A stretch of DNA of 64,000 nt from Streptomyces sp. adm13(2018) (GTDB taxonomy: Bacteria > Actinomycetota > Actinomycetes > Streptomycetales > Streptomycetaceae). Position 1 is the stretch's first letter. Every line of letters begins with the position of its first letter. The notes below the pieces were generated by a model. It had not been told where the DNA came from, ran no database searches, and saw nothing but the letters and a program-made list of their open reading frames with translations. The DNA is taken from positions 33,615 to 97,614 of the forward strand of contig NZ_RDBH01000080.1 in NCBI RefSeq assembly GCF_008042145.1, given 5' to 3'. Below are positions 17,749 through 29,699 of this stretch, in pieces. Position numbers and translations under genes: made by a program.

Positions 17749-18114
17749 ATGAGCGCACGCGTCGACAGCTGGATCTGGGCGGTCCGCCTCACCAAGACCC
17801 GCGCCCAGGCCGCGGCGGCCTGCCGGGCCGGCCACGTCAAGGTCAACGGCGAACGGGCCAAGCCCGCCCAGTCGGTGAAGCCCGGCGACGAGGTACGGGT
17901 CTTCCACGGCGGCCGGGAGCGGATCGTCGAGGTCAAGGAGCTCCACACCAAGCGGGTCGGCCCGCCGGTCGCCGTCGAGGCGTACGTCGACAACAGCCCG
18001 CCCCCGCCGCCCCGCGAGCACGTGGCCGTGGCCGCCGTGCGGGACCGGGGCGCCGGGCGCCCCACCAAGCGCGACCGCCGCGAGCTCGACGACCTGCGCG
18101 GCCGCCGCACCTGA
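17749..18114 (+). CDS. S4-domain RNA-binding protein (Hsp15/HslR-like)
   Basis: Protein of 121 residues with an N-terminal S4 RNA-binding domain: VDSWIWAVRLTKTRAQA, the AACRAGHVKVNGERAKP helix-loop, and VKPGDEVRV. The C-terminal tail is basic and low complexity, ending DDLRGRRT. Hsp15-type proteins bind stalled 50S subunits still carrying nascent chains and help recycle them; a similar housekeeping role is likely here. The ATG at 17749 is 19 bp after the hypothetical gene. It converges on geosmin synthase. Confidence 0.85.
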   Translation: MSARVDSWIWAVRLTKTRAQAAAACRAGHVKVNGERAKPAQSVKPGDEVRVFHGGRERIVEVKELHTKRVGPPVAVEAYVDNSPPPPPREHVAVAAVRDRGAGRPTKRDRRELDDLRGRRT

Positions 18115-18124
18115 CCGACCGGGC

Positions 18125-18151
18125 GCGGAGCCGCCCACCGGACCGCTCCGC
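18125..18151. terminator. weak hairpin between convergent genes
   Basis: GCGGAGC and GCTCCGC, a 7-bp stem with a 13-nt loop, in the 53-bp gap between the convergent stops of the S4 gene and geosmin synthase. Position suits a shared terminator but the stem is short. Confidence 0.35.
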
Positions 18152-18167
18152 ATCCCGCCCGCGCCGC

Positions 18168-20525
<2,358 letters not shown>

Positions 20526-22520
20526 TCAGGCCAGGGAGACCCGCACGTCAGCAGCCTTCACGAAGGCCACGCGATGGCCGAACTGGATCTGGTAGTACTC
20601 CTCCTGGCCTCGAACGACCGTATGCCCGCTGCTGTCGAACACCGGAGCGAAGTAGTACTCGCCGGGGGTCCGGTCGCCCACCACGTACCGCTGGCCGGCG
20701 AGCAGCGCGTACGGCAGCGGGGACACCGCCTGCACCGGCACACCCGCCGGATACGCCGAGGCCTCCGGGTACGCCCGCCCGTACACCGGCACCGACGCCA
20801 GGCCCGCGCGGGGCGTCAGCACGAGCCCCCGCGCGTTCACCGCGGTCGGCTCCTTCACCGGATTGCGGAACCAGGCCCTCTGCCCGAGGTACCAGACCGC
20901 CGTCCAGTCGCCCCTGCGCTCCGCCACCGCGAAGCTCTGCCCGGTCGAGGCGCGGGCACCCGTGTCGTTGACCCCGGTGGTCGAGTCCTGCCCGCCCGGA
21001 CGCAGTCCGATGTCCTTCACCAGCGGCGCGTCGGCGCTCGGCGCGGTGTGCAGGCGCACCGCCCCGCTGCCGTGCGGCGCGCACGCTTCGCCCGCCGTGA
21101 CGCAGCCCGTGTAGACCGGCCGGTGGTCGCCGTAGTCGGGCCGGATCGTCACCACACCGGCCCGGGGACCGGCGCTCGGGGCGATCGGCCGGCCCAGCAG
21201 CTCGAAGTAGTGGGCCCAGTCCCAGTACGGCCCCGGGTCCGTGTGCATGCCAGCGATCGTGGACGCCACCGTCCCCGGCACGTTGTCGTGCCCGAGGATG
21301 TGCTGCCGGTCGAGCGGGATGCGGTACCGGGCGGCGAGATGGCGCACGAGCCGCGCCGACGATCGGTACATCGCCTCCGTGTACCAGGAGTCCGGCGCGG
21401 TGAGGAACCCCTCGTGCTCCAGGCCCACGGACTTGGTGTTCACGAACCAGTTGCCCGCGTGCCAGCCGACGTCCTTGAGCGCCAGGTGCTGGGCGACGTG
21501 CCCGTCGGAGGAGCGCAGCGAGTACTGCCACGAGACGTACGTCGGATCCTGCACGAGCTGGAGGGTGACGTCCCAGGTGGCCTCGGTGTCATGGACGACG
21601 ATGTAGTCGATCGACTGCGAGGCGGGTCGGTTCGCCTTGTCGTGGTTGCCGTAGTCCCCGTCGCCGAACTCCTCGTACGGCGCCGGGATCCACTCGCAGG
21701 CCACCGTACGCGGGCACTCCACGGGACCGCCGGCGGGCCGCCTCAGGCCCAGGCCCGCGAGCTGCCCCGTGTCGGGCGCGACCGCCGGAGCGGCCGCGAG
21801 GGACACCACCTGCCCGCTGTCCGTCGTCCGCGACGCGCCGGACCGGATCACGTCGAACACGTCCCCGGCGTACGTGGCGGCGGTCGCCGAGTCGTCGGCA
21901 CCCGAGTACGCCGCCACCGCCCCGTACCAGTCGGCGGGATCCGTGCTCGCCGGCCGGCCCGACTCCCGCTGCGCGGCGGCGAGCAGCGCCGCCCCGCCCT
22001 CGATGTTGGCGGCCGTACGGGTCCGCAGCTCCCCGGCCGGGATCCCGGACAGCGCGGCCGCCCGCTCCAGCGTGCGCAGCCGCGCGGGCAGCGCCGAGGC
22101 CTGCGGCACGGCGGCGGGCCGGGCAGCCCCCGCGCCGGTCCGCGCGGCGCGCGAGGAGTCCCCGCGCGCGTCCTCCGTCCCCTCCGAGTGATGCGGGGGC
22201 GCCTCCGTCAGGGCCGTGACCGCGTCCGTCAGATGCATCGGCCCGTAGCCGCCGGTCACGCTCGGCGCGCCCCCGTGGGCGTCCCACCGCGACTGGAGGT
22301 ACGAGACGGCGAGCAGCACGCTCTCCGGTGCGCCGTGCCGCGCGGCCGCCCGCGCGAACTGGTCCTGGAGGGCGCCCGACGCGGCCGCCTCGGCACCCGC
22401 GGGCGGCGCGGCGGACAGCAGCGGGAGCAGCAGGGCGGCGCAGGCGAGGACACCAGCCGTCCTCGGCGGACGGCGCCGTGACGGGGATCCTGGCAGACCT
22501 GAGGACACGGAACGGGGCAA
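20526..22520 (-). CDS. secreted N-acetylmuramoyl-L-alanine amidase
   Basis: Exported cell-wall amidase of 664 residues. It has an n-region rich in Arg, a hydrophobic stretch AGVLACAALLLPLLSAA and a likely cut near AGAEAAA. An about 200-residue helical region precedes the amidase_2 (PGRP/AmpD-like zinc) domain at about residues 290-460, which contains YIVVHDTEAT (first zinc His), VGLEHEGF, HILGHDNVPGT and the DPGPYWDW end. The C-terminal third resembles SH3-like wall-binding repeats. It starts at TTG 22520 with GGAGG 5 nt upstream. It is expected to cleave the bond between MurNAc and L-Ala in peptidoglycan. It is a single leftward gene, 160 bp upstream of geoA. Confidence 0.85.
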   Translation of the reverse strand: MPRSVSSGLPGSPSRRRPPRTAGVLACAALLLPLLSAAPPAGAEAAASGALQDQFARAAARHGAPESVLLAVSYLQSRWDAHGGAPSVTGGYGPMHLTDAVTALTEAPPHHSEGTEDARGDSSRAARTGAGAARPAAVPQASALPARLRTLERAAALSGIPAGELRTRTAANIEGGAALLAAAQRESGRPASTDPADWYGAVAAYSGADDSATAATYAGDVFDVIRSGASRTTDSGQVVSLAAAPAVAPDTGQLAGLGLRRPAGGPVECPRTVACEWIPAPYEEFGDGDYGNHDKANRPASQSIDYIVVHDTEATWDVTLQLVQDPTYVSWQYSLRSSDGHVAQHLALKDVGWHAGNWFVNTKSVGLEHEGFLTAPDSWYTEAMYRSSARLVRHLAARYRIPLDRQHILGHDNVPGTVASTIAGMHTDPGPYWDWAHYFELLGRPIAPSAGPRAGVVTIRPDYGDHRPVYTGCVTAGEACAPHGSGAVRLHTAPSADAPLVKDIGLRPGGQDSTTGVNDTGARASTGQSFAVAERRGDWTAVWYLGQRAWFRNPVKEPTAVNARGLVLTPRAGLASVPVYGRAYPEASAYPAGVPVQAVSPLPYALLAGQRYVVGDRTPGEYYFAPVFDSSGHTVVRGQEEYYQIQFGHRVAFVKAADVRVSLA

Positions 22521-22831
22521 GGCAGCCTCCAGAGGCGGGGGGTGGCACCGGGGCGTGCGGGGACCGAACCCGTACAGGGGTATCGGCTCCCGGACGATCC
22601 GTCAATCACGCCTGCCGCAGCTCAAGTTCCCACGTCAGAGCGGGGATGGAGGCCATCCGGCGGAGTTTCGCGGAGACGGGTCCCGGGCCTGGGACGCGTC
22701 AGTGGAGTGGACCAATGCACCGGGCGTACCGGCGACGGCGTCCGGCCGCGGCGGGAACGCCGGTGCGCCGCGTCCCGGTGTGTCGGCACCGGGCCACGGC
22801 GCACCCCCCGTTGCGTCGGTGGGACCGCCCT
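22521..22831. other. 311-bp intergenic region
   Basis: Separates the amidase start from the stop of the phosphotransferase, both leftward. It presumably holds the amidase promoter. No coding remnant, operator palindrome or RNA was recognised. Confidence 0.4.
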
Positions 22832-23959
22832 TCAGCGTGTCCCGACCGCCGCGCGCACGGCCCGCCGTGCCATGGCGCAGTCGTCGTGCAGCCGCCTCAG
22901 CAGCAGCCGCTGTTCCTCGCCGGGCGCGAGCGCGCCCGTGGGCACCGGTACGGAACCGGCCGGCGGAGCCTCCTTCATGGTGCGCTGCACCGCCGTCTCG
23001 TAGGTCCGGATCTCCCGGGTCAGCACGATCATCAGGTTCACCAGGAAGGCGTCCCGGGAGGCCGCCCCCGCCTGCTGGGCGAGCTGGCTGATCTGACGCC
23101 GGGCGAGCGGGGCGTCACCGAGCACCGCCCAGAGGGTCGCCAGGTCGTAGCCCGGCAGATACCAGCCCGCGTGCTCCCAGTCGACCAGGACGGGTCCCGC
23201 GGGGGAGAGGAGGACGTTGGAGAGCAGGGCGTCACCGTGGCAGAACTGGCCCATGCCCTGGCGGCCGCCCGCGTGCGCCAGGCCGTGCAGCAGCTTCTGC
23301 AGGTCGTCCCGGTCCCGGTCGGTGAAGAGACCGAGCTCGTGGTAGCGGGCGATCCGGGCGGCGTAGTCCAGCGGCGCGTCGAACGTCCCGGCCGGCGGTC
23401 GCCAGGCGTTGAGCCGGGCGATCGCGCCGAGCGCGGCCCGCACGTCGGCCCGGGGCGGCGCCTCGACGGGGTGGCGCGAGAGCGCCGCCGCCCGTCCGGG
23501 CATCCGCTCGATCACCAGCGTGCAGTTCTCCGGATCGGCCGCGATCAGCCGCGGCGCCCGCACCGGCGGACGGTGGCGGACGAAGGAGCGGTAGGACGCT
23601 ATCTCGTGCTGGAACCGCTCGACCCACGCGGGGGAGTGGTCCAGTAAACACTTCGCGACCGCCGTGGTCCGCCCGGTCGTCCCGACGATCAGGACCGAAC
23701 GCCCGCTGCGCCGCAGCACCTGGACGGGGTTGAACTCGGGGCAGATGCGGTGGACGGAGGCGATCGCGATCTTCAGCTGCGCCCCCTGGGGGCCCGACAG
23801 ATCGATTCTTCCGCTGATCGGCTGGGTACCCGTGCCGGCCACCCAGCGCCGCGGCCGGACGGCCTGCGGGGCGGGAGCGAGGTAGGGCCCGCCGCCCGCC
23901 GGGACGATGCGGTGCTGCGGCCGGGGCGGGGCGGACACGGAGGACGATGCTGTGTACAT
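22832..23959 (-). CDS. aminoglycoside phosphotransferase-fold kinase
   Basis: Protein of about 375 residues with the APH/choline-kinase fold: [17 protein letters not shown] (ATP-binding lysine strand), the catalytic loop [16 protein letters not shown], and [19 protein letters not shown], with the metal-binding Asp. The N-terminal about 80 residues are low complexity. The start is placed at the ATG at 23959, with AAGGGA about 12 nt upstream; the frame extends to 24067 but without a better site. Such proteins phosphorylate small hydroxylated substrates. There is no resistance context here, so antibiotic modification should not be assumed. It is divergent from the NsdA-like regulator, with about 230 bp between starts. 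Confidence 0.75.
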   Translation of the reverse strand: MYTASSSVSAPPRPQHRIVPAGGGPYLAPAPQAVRPRRWVAGTGTQPISGRIDLSGPQGAQLKIAIASVHRICPEFNPVQVLRRSGRSVLIVGTTGRTTAVAKCLLDHSPAWVERFQHEIASYRSFVRHRPPVRAPRLIAADPENCTLVIERMPGRAAALSRHPVEAPPRADVRAALGAIARLNAWRPPAGTFDAPLDYAARIARYHELGLFTDRDRDDLQKLLHGLAHAGGRQGMGQFCHGDALLSNVLLSPAGPVLVDWEHAGWYLPGYDLATLWAVLGDAPLARRQISQLAQQAGAASRDAFLVNLMIVLTREIRTYETAVQRTMKEAPPAGSVPVPTGALAPGEEQRLLLRRLHDDCAMARRAVRAAVGTR

Positions 23960-24192
23960 GGAGGTGACAGATCCCTTCGTGTGCCGACGAGTTGCGTGCG
24001 TCGCCCCGCCCGCCCCCGGTCCGCACCCTGGGGAATGAGGGCCGGTCGGCGGGGCGGGGTGGCGCATTCCTACCTGACACCCGCCCGCGGGTGGCGGAAC
24101 ATCTCGCGCACCCTGGCGAAGCCTGGCGAATTGTCGCGGGGCCTATGACAGCGGGCTACTGTCAACTCAGCCGAGAACCTGGGGGCTTAGAC

Positions 24193-25686
24193 GTGACCGG
24201 ACACACCAACACCCGCCTGGCAGACCTGTTCGGCCTGGCCGGCTGGTCCAAGGGCGAACTCGCGAGACTCGTCAACCGGCAGGCGGCGGCCATGGGCCAC
24301 CCCCAGCTGGCGACCGACACCTCGCGGGTGCGGCGGTGGATCGACCGGGGCGAGACCCCGCGCGATCCCGTCCCCCGGGTGTTGGCAGCACTGTTCACCG
24401 AGCGACTCGGCCGTGTCGTGACCATCGAGGACCTCGGGTTCGTACGACACGGGCGCAGCGGAAAGCGGCAGGACGTCAGGAAGACGGAGAACCCTGACGG
24501 GCTGCCCTGGGCACCCGATCGTACGGCGGCGGTCCTCACCGAATTCACGGGAATGGACCTCATGCTCAACCGACGCGGCCTGGTGGGCGCGGGTGCCGCG
24601 CTTGCCGCCGGCTCCGTACTCAGCAACGCCATGCACGACTGGCTGCAGACCGACCCCACTCGCCAGGGTGCCCCCCAGCGGGCCACCGATCCCCTCCACG
24701 CCGACCCCGCCGGGTTCGACCGCTACGAGGCCGCCCCCATCGGGTCGGAGGAGATCGAGGCGCTGGAGCACTCGGTGGAGGTGTTCCGCGCCTGGGACGC
24801 CTCCCGGGGCGGCGGCCTCCAGCGCAAGGCGGTGGTGGGCCAGCTCAACGAGGTGGGGGGCATGCTCGCCTACCGCCACGCCGACCACCTCCAGCGGCGC
24901 CTCTGGGGCGTCGCGGCCAACCTGGCCGTCCTGGCGGGCTGGATGTCCCACGACGTGGGCCTGGAACCCACGGCACAGAAGTACTTCGTGATCGCCGCCC
25001 ACGCGGCCCGCGAGGGCGGCGACCGGCCGAGGGCCGGCGAGGCCCTGTCCCGCGCCGCCCGCCAGATGGTGCACCTGGGCCGGCCCGACGACGCCCTCGA
25101 CCTCATGAAGCTGGCCAAGGACGGCTCGGGCGAACGCGTCCTGCCCAGGACCCGGGCCATGTTCCACACGATCGAGGCGTGGGCGCAGGCCTCGATGGGC
25201 CGGGGCCAGGCCATGCGCCGCACCCTCGGCGAGGCCGAGGACCTCTTCGTGTCCGACCGGCACGACGAGGAGCACCCCAGCTGGATGCAGAACTTCGACG
25301 AGGCCGACATGCACGGCATGCAGGCGCTCGCCTACCGCACCCTGGCCGACCACGATCCCGCCGCGGCCGTCCCCGCGCAGCGCCACGCCAAGCTGGCGCT
25401 CGAACTCCGGCGCGGTGGTCACGACCGCTCGAAGCTCTTCGACCACATCTCGCTCGCGTCGGCCTGCTTCATCGCCGACGACCCCGAGCAGGCCGACCGG
25501 TACGCGCGGCTCGCCCTGATGTCCATGGGGGAGACCTCGTCCCACCGCACCTGGGACCGGCTCCGCGAGATGTACCGGCTGACCGGGCAGTACGCCGGGT
25601 ACGCGAGGATCGAGCACTTGCGCGAGGAGATCGAGCTGGCCCTGCCCCGGTCACCGGTCAACCGGCCGAGGACGGGACAGGCCTGA
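24193..25686 (+). CDS. NsdA-like developmental regulator
   Basis: Regulator of about 497 residues. The N-terminus is a helical DNA-binding-like region (TRLADLFGLAGWSKGELARL, then DTSRVRRWIDRGETP), followed by a linker with a hydrophobic segment LVGAGAALAAGSVLSNAM, and then TPR-type helical repeats to the end (for example HAAREGGDRPRAGEALSRAA). The arrangement matches the NsdA family of Streptomyces, in which nsdA represses antibiotic production and sporulation. Assignment to nsdA itself, rather than a paralogue, is from memory and not certain. The GTG at 24193 is preceded by a GGGGG stretch; an upstream ATG at 24145 would add 16 residues. Its 3' end lies in short tandem repeats. Confidence 0.72.
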   Translation: MTGHTNTRLADLFGLAGWSKGELARLVNRQAAAMGHPQLATDTSRVRRWIDRGETPRDPVPRVLAALFTERLGRVVTIEDLGFVRHGRSGKRQDVRKTENPDGLPWAPDRTAAVLTEFTGMDLMLNRRGLVGAGAALAAGSVLSNAMHDWLQTDPTRQGAPQRATDPLHADPAGFDRYEAAPIGSEEIEALEHSVEVFRAWDASRGGGLQRKAVVGQLNEVGGMLAYRHADHLQRRLWGVAANLAVLAGWMSHDVGLEPTAQKYFVIAAHAAREGGDRPRAGEALSRAARQMVHLGRPDDALDLMKLAKDGSGERVLPRTRAMFHTIEAWAQASMGRGQAMRRTLGEAEDLFVSDRHDEEHPSWMQNFDEADMHGMQALAYRTLADHDPAAAVPAQRHAKLALELRRGGHDRSKLFDHISLASACFIADDPEQADRYARLALMSMGETSSHRTWDRLREMYRLTGQYAGYARIEHLREEIELALPRSPVNRPRTGQA

Positions 25687-25760
25687 GGCGCGAGACCGGG
25701 ACGGTCCTGCGGAAGAACGGAACAGGCCTGCGGAACGAGAACGGGGCAGGCCCGAGGAGC
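25671..25760 (+). repeat. four degenerate about 22-bp tandem repeats
   Basis: Copies of a unit like GACGGGACAGGCCTGCGGAA run from the last codons of the regulator through its stop (25684-25686) into the intergenic region. Read through, they give repeated GTGLR-type peptides. They look like recent slippage products at the gene end. Confidence 0.5.
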
Positions 25761-25798
25761 CGGGCGCCGGGCCGCGTCATCCGGCTGGTCCGGACGGT

Positions 25799-27277
25799 TC
25801 AGTGGCCGACCCGGACCACCATCACGCAGGCGTCGTCCTCACGCTGCTCCTCGCCGAACTCCTCGACCACCGCGCGGACGCCGTCCTGGGCGTCCCGCGC
25901 TCCGACGAGCCGGGCGCCGAGGGCGAGCAGCCGTCGGGTGCCCGTGTCGTCGTCGGGGCGGCTGCCCCGGGTGAGCCCGTCGGTGTGCAGGACGAGCAGG
26001 TCGCCCGGGACCAGCGGAGTCTCGGCCTCGCCGTACGCCGTTCCCGCCGTCGCTCCGAGGAGGACGCCCTCGGGGCGGTGCAGGACGTGCCCCGTGCCGC
26101 CGCGGAACAGCAGCGGGGCGGGGTGGCCGGCCTGCGCCCAGGTCAGCTTCTGGGTGACCGGGTCGTAGCGGCAGCACATCGCGCTGCCGAGCGCGGGCTG
26201 GACGGAGGTCTCCAGGAGCTGGTTCAGATGACCCATCAGGGCGCCGGGCCTGATCCCGGCCACCGCCATCCCGCGCAGGGCGCCGAGGAGCATCGCCATC
26301 GAGGAGGTCGCGGCGACCCCGTGGCCCGTCAGGTCGCCGACGGTGAGCAGAGCGTCCCCGTCGGGCAGGGCCAGCGCGTCGTACCAGTCGCCGCCGATCA
26401 GCCCGGTGCTGGCGGCGGGGAGGTAGTGGGCGGCCACGTCGAGGGGGGCGGGGCCGTCGTGGGCGAAGCGGAGCGAGCCGCGCCACGGCGGGAGCACCGC
26501 CTCCTGCAGTTCGACGGCGACCCGGCGCTCGGTCTGCTCGATGTGGCGGCTGCGCTCCAGGTTGTCCCGGCTCTCGCGAACGGCCCGCTCGCTGCGCCGC
26601 AGTTCACTGACGTCGCGCAGCACGGCCCACATCGAGGCGGTGCAGCCGTCGGAGTCGAGGACGGGCTCGCCCGTCATGTGCACGGTGCGGACGGAGCCGT
26701 CGGTCCGCACGATCCGGAACTCGCCGGCGATCGGCTTTCCGTCGATCAGGCAGTCCGTCACCATGCCCTGGAGGACGGGCTGGTCCTCGGCGAAGACCAT
26801 CGTGGGCATCTCGTCCAGCGACAGGGGGCCGCTCTCGCGCGCGCGTCCGAAGATCTGGAACAGCTCTTCGGACCAACTGATCTCGTCCGTCAGCAGGTTC
26901 CACTCGGCGCTGCCGACCCGGGACAGCAGGGAGCCGGTGCGCTGCGGCGGAAGCTCGCCGTACGCGGTGCCGGGGTCGGTGGCGAGCGCGGTGTCGAGGG
27001 CACGCTCCGCGGGCGCCTCGGTGGCCGTGTTTCCGGTCTGTTCGGGAACGCCTGCCCGGAGCTGTCCCAAGTGGGCGCCGAGGTCGTCGAGTTGGTGGAC
27101 GGCCAGGTCGCACAGGGCGCGCTGCCAGCGCTGCTGGGGGTCGTCCTCGTTCTCCACGGCGTCCTGGCGTACGGCGACGAGCTCGCCGCGCAGGCGGCGG
27201 GTCTGCGAGATCAGCGCGTCCACCGCGCCCGGCTCCGGCTGCTGGGCGGGGTGATCCGCGAACAGTGGGGACGGCAT
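25799..27277 (-). CDS. PAS domain and PP2C/SpoIIE-type phosphatase
   Basis: Predicted cytosolic serine/threonine phosphatase of 492 residues. The N-terminal about 125 residues are helical. A PAS fold follows (about 125-240; EWNLLTDEISWSEELFQIFG, then EFRIVRTDGSVRTVHM), then a coiled helix, and the PPM/SpoIIE domain from about residue 270. That domain carries the metal motifs GGDWYDAL (near 297), VGDLTGHGVAA, AGHPAPLLF and VLHTDGLTRGS. Such proteins usually dephosphorylate anti-sigma-factor antagonists in response to a signal sensed by PAS. The ATG at 27277 has a GGAG site; the frame continues to 27406 through promoter sequence. It lies downstream of the NRPS operon in the same direction but 220 bp away, so it is probably independent. 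Confidence 0.85.
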   Translation of the reverse strand: MPSPLFADHPAQQPEPGAVDALISQTRRLRGELVAVRQDAVENEDDPQQRWQRALCDLAVHQLDDLGAHLGQLRAGVPEQTGNTATEAPAERALDTALATDPGTAYGELPPQRTGSLLSRVGSAEWNLLTDEISWSEELFQIFGRARESGPLSLDEMPTMVFAEDQPVLQGMVTDCLIDGKPIAGEFRIVRTDGSVRTVHMTGEPVLDSDGCTASMWAVLRDVSELRRSERAVRESRDNLERSRHIEQTERRVAVELQEAVLPPWRGSLRFAHDGPAPLDVAAHYLPAASTGLIGGDWYDALALPDGDALLTVGDLTGHGVAATSSMAMLLGALRGMAVAGIRPGALMGHLNQLLETSVQPALGSAMCCRYDPVTQKLTWAQAGHPAPLLFRGGTGHVLHRPEGVLLGATAGTAYGEAETPLVPGDLLVLHTDGLTRGSRPDDDTGTRRLLALGARLVGARDAQDGVRAVVEEFGEEQREDDACVMVVRVGH

Positions 27278-27497
27278 GTCGTACTCCGATACAGGCGCGG
27301 CGCGGCCGGGCCAGGTGGGGAAGTGAGGCCCGCACCCGACTGTCGCACAGCCCGGGACGGCCCGTAAGGGATTCGGCAACACTCGATCCGGTGGTGCTTC
27401 CGGCATATGTCAAAGGCCCGGCGAATTTCAGCCGTTGGACGACGGGTTACGGTGCGGGGGTGGTGAACGACGACGGAAACGGCACGGTGAGCACGCG

Positions 27498-29699
27498 TCA
27501 CACCCGTAACTGCCGTACCAGTCGCCCGGTCGCGGCCGTCAGCCGGGCGGCGAGCGGGGCGGGCAGTGCTTCGCCGCCGACGAGCGCCGTCACGACGGGA
27601 CCGGTGCGGTCGAGACCGGCTTCGAGGAGCAGCCGCCATCCGCTCGGTGTCGCCTGCACGTGGGTGACGCCCTCGTGGCGGATCAGCTCGAGCAGGGCGG
27701 GTCCGTCGCGGTGGACGCCCTCGGGAACGAGGACGACGCGTCCTCCCGTCGTGAGGGGCAGCAGCAGCTCGACGGCGGCGATGTCGAACGACAGCGAGGT
27801 CAGTGCCAGCCAGCGGTCCTGCGGGCTTGAGCCGAGCCGTTCGGCGAGGCTGCCGAGGACGTTGGCGAGGGCGGAGTGGGGCACCTCGACGCCCTTGGGC
27901 AGGCCGGTGGAGCCGGAGGTGTAGAGCACGTAGGCGGGCTGGGACGGTTCGGGGAGCGGGAGTGACGGGACGGGGGCGCCCGCCCTCGGGGCGAGGTCCG
28001 CCGGGGTGAGGTCGCCGGCGCCCTCCGGGGTGTGGGTGATGCGCAGGGCGAGGCCCGCGTCCTCGCGGACGAAGGCCAGCCGTTCCGCCGGATAGGCGGG
28101 GTCGAGCGGCAGGTGGGCGGCCCCGGCGGCCAGCGTGCCGAGGACGGCGACGAGTTGGTCGAGACCGCGTGGGAGTCCGATCCCGACGAGTGTGCCCGGT
28201 CCGGCGCCGTACCGGCGGAGTCCGGCCGCGGAGTGCGCGACCCGGTGGGCCAGCTCGGCGTAGGTGACCTGCTCGCCGTCCGCGACGACGGCGATCGCGT
28301 CCGGGGTCTCCTGTGCTCGGGCGGCCAGCAGCGCGGGGACGGTGCGTGCGGCGAGTTCCGGGCGCGGCGCGGGTGCGGCGAGCTGGTCGCGCAGCTCGTC
28401 CCCGTCGAGCAGGGGCAGGTCCCCGAGGAGCGTCGTGGGGTCGGCGAGGGCTCCGTCGAGCAGCCGTGTCCAGTGGTCCACGATCCGGTGGACGGCATCG
28501 GTGGTGAGGCATCCCGTGCCGTCCGCGTCCGGGTCGCCCTCCTCGGCGGCCTGCCCGAAGGGCGGCGCGGTCCGGAACTGAACACTGCCGTGGATCCCGT
28601 CGTCGTCGTCGACGAGTTGGAGGTGCAGGAGGTTGCGGACGGTGCCGGAGAAGCCGATCCAGCGCGTCTTGACGGTCACCGCCCCGAAGTCCGGCGGGGC
28701 CGCTGCGGGCCGGCGCCGGTAGCTGAGGGAGAGCGGGGCCAGCGCGGTCCGGGGAGAGAGGCCCCGTACCACCTGCCCGAGGGGGACGGACCGGTGCGGG
28801 TACAGGGCGCGCAGCTCGTCCCGGACCGTTCGCACCCAGTCCTCGAACGGCAGCCGGAGCGGCCGCCCCGGACCGGTGGCCTCGATGCGCAGGGGCAGTT
28901 CGTTGACGGCGAGTCCGATGCCCACCGGCGTGCCCGGAGGCCTGAGGGACAGCTCCACCGCCGTGGTCGGGGCGGGGTTTCCGTAGCGGAGGAGCAGCGC
29001 GTGCCAGGCGGCGAGGAGGAGTTCGAAGCGGGTGACGCCGAGTTTGAGGGCGGCCTCCGCGAGGGCGGCGCGACGCCCGCCGTCGAGCCGGAAGGGCACC
29101 TCCGCGCCGGGGGCGGCCACCATGCCGCCGTCCGGGGGCGGGACGAAGCCCGGCAGGACGGGCGGGCACGGGGTGTAGCCGCGCTCCTCCCAATAGGCAC
29201 GGGCGGCGACGAGAGCCTCCGGCCCGGCCGTCTGCGGCCGGATCTCGGGAGCGGGCGGCAGAGGATCGCCCCGGTAGGCGGCGGCGAGGTCTGCGACGAG
29301 CCGGTCCTTGGACTGGCCGTCGAGGACGAGGTGATGGGCGGAGACCAGGAGCACGTGGTGTTCGGGGCCGGCGCGGAAGAGAGTGAAGCGGCAGAGGGGA
29401 CCGGTCTCGGTGTCGAACGGCGCCGCGCGCTCCTCGGCCAGGGCGGCGTCGAGTTCCCCCGGCGCGCAGTCCACGTGCCGGGGGTCCGGCACCTCGCACG
29501 GGCGGACGGAGGCGTCGGGCCCCGGCGTGCTCGACAAGGCCGGATGGTGCGCGGCCACCGTCCGGCAGGCGAGGTCGAGGGCCTCGGTGTCGAGCGGCCC
29601 GGTGAGATCGACGGTGAGGGACAGCTGGTAGGCGCCACCGGTGTCGAGCATGCGCTCGGTGAGCCAGATGCCGTGCTGGGCCGGGCTGAGCTGGGTCAT
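27498..29699 (-). CDS. NRPS condensation-adenylation protein, truncated in the A domain
   Basis: Fourth gene of the NRPS operon, 733 residues. A condensation domain (about residues 5-430) has the active-site motif HHLVLDG near 121. The adenylation domain begins near 455 and has YVLYTSGSTGLPKG and FDIAAVELLLPL, then stops after GGEALPAPLAARLTAATG. The NxYGPTE (A5) motif, A6-A10, the catalytic lysine and any carrier domain are absent. As written it cannot adenylate or tether an amino acid, although the C domain could be intact. The partial specificity residues D-I-V-Q-L-G are Gly-like. The ATG overlaps the stop of the upstream ligase (ATGA). It is kept as a CDS because the frame is open; functionally it is a broken third module. 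Confidence 0.75.
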   Translation of the reverse strand: MTQLSPAQHGIWLTERMLDTGGAYQLSLTVDLTGPLDTEALDLACRTVAAHHPALSSTPGPDASVRPCEVPDPRHVDCAPGELDAALAEERAAPFDTETGPLCRFTLFRAGPEHHVLLVSAHHLVLDGQSKDRLVADLAAAYRGDPLPPAPEIRPQTAGPEALVAARAYWEERGYTPCPPVLPGFVPPPDGGMVAAPGAEVPFRLDGGRRAALAEAALKLGVTRFELLLAAWHALLLRYGNPAPTTAVELSLRPPGTPVGIGLAVNELPLRIEATGPGRPLRLPFEDWVRTVRDELRALYPHRSVPLGQVVRGLSPRTALAPLSLSYRRRPAAAPPDFGAVTVKTRWIGFSGTVRNLLHLQLVDDDDGIHGSVQFRTAPPFGQAAEEGDPDADGTGCLTTDAVHRIVDHWTRLLDGALADPTTLLGDLPLLDGDELRDQLAAPAPRPELAARTVPALLAARAQETPDAIAVVADGEQVTYAELAHRVAHSAAGLRRYGAGPGTLVGIGLPRGLDQLVAVLGTLAAGAAHLPLDPAYPAERLAFVREDAGLALRITHTPEGAGDLTPADLAPRAGAPVPSLPLPEPSQPAYVLYTSGSTGLPKGVEVPHSALANVLGSLAERLGSSPQDRWLALTSLSFDIAAVELLLPLTTGGRVVLVPEGVHRDGPALLELIRHEGVTHVQATPSGWRLLLEAGLDRTGPVVTALVGGEALPAPLAARLTAATGRLVRQLRV

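Noticed and set aside
22832-23959. Aminoglycoside resistance gene
   Set aside because: It has the phosphotransferase fold but no aminoglycoside cluster or resistance context, and the family is functionally broad.
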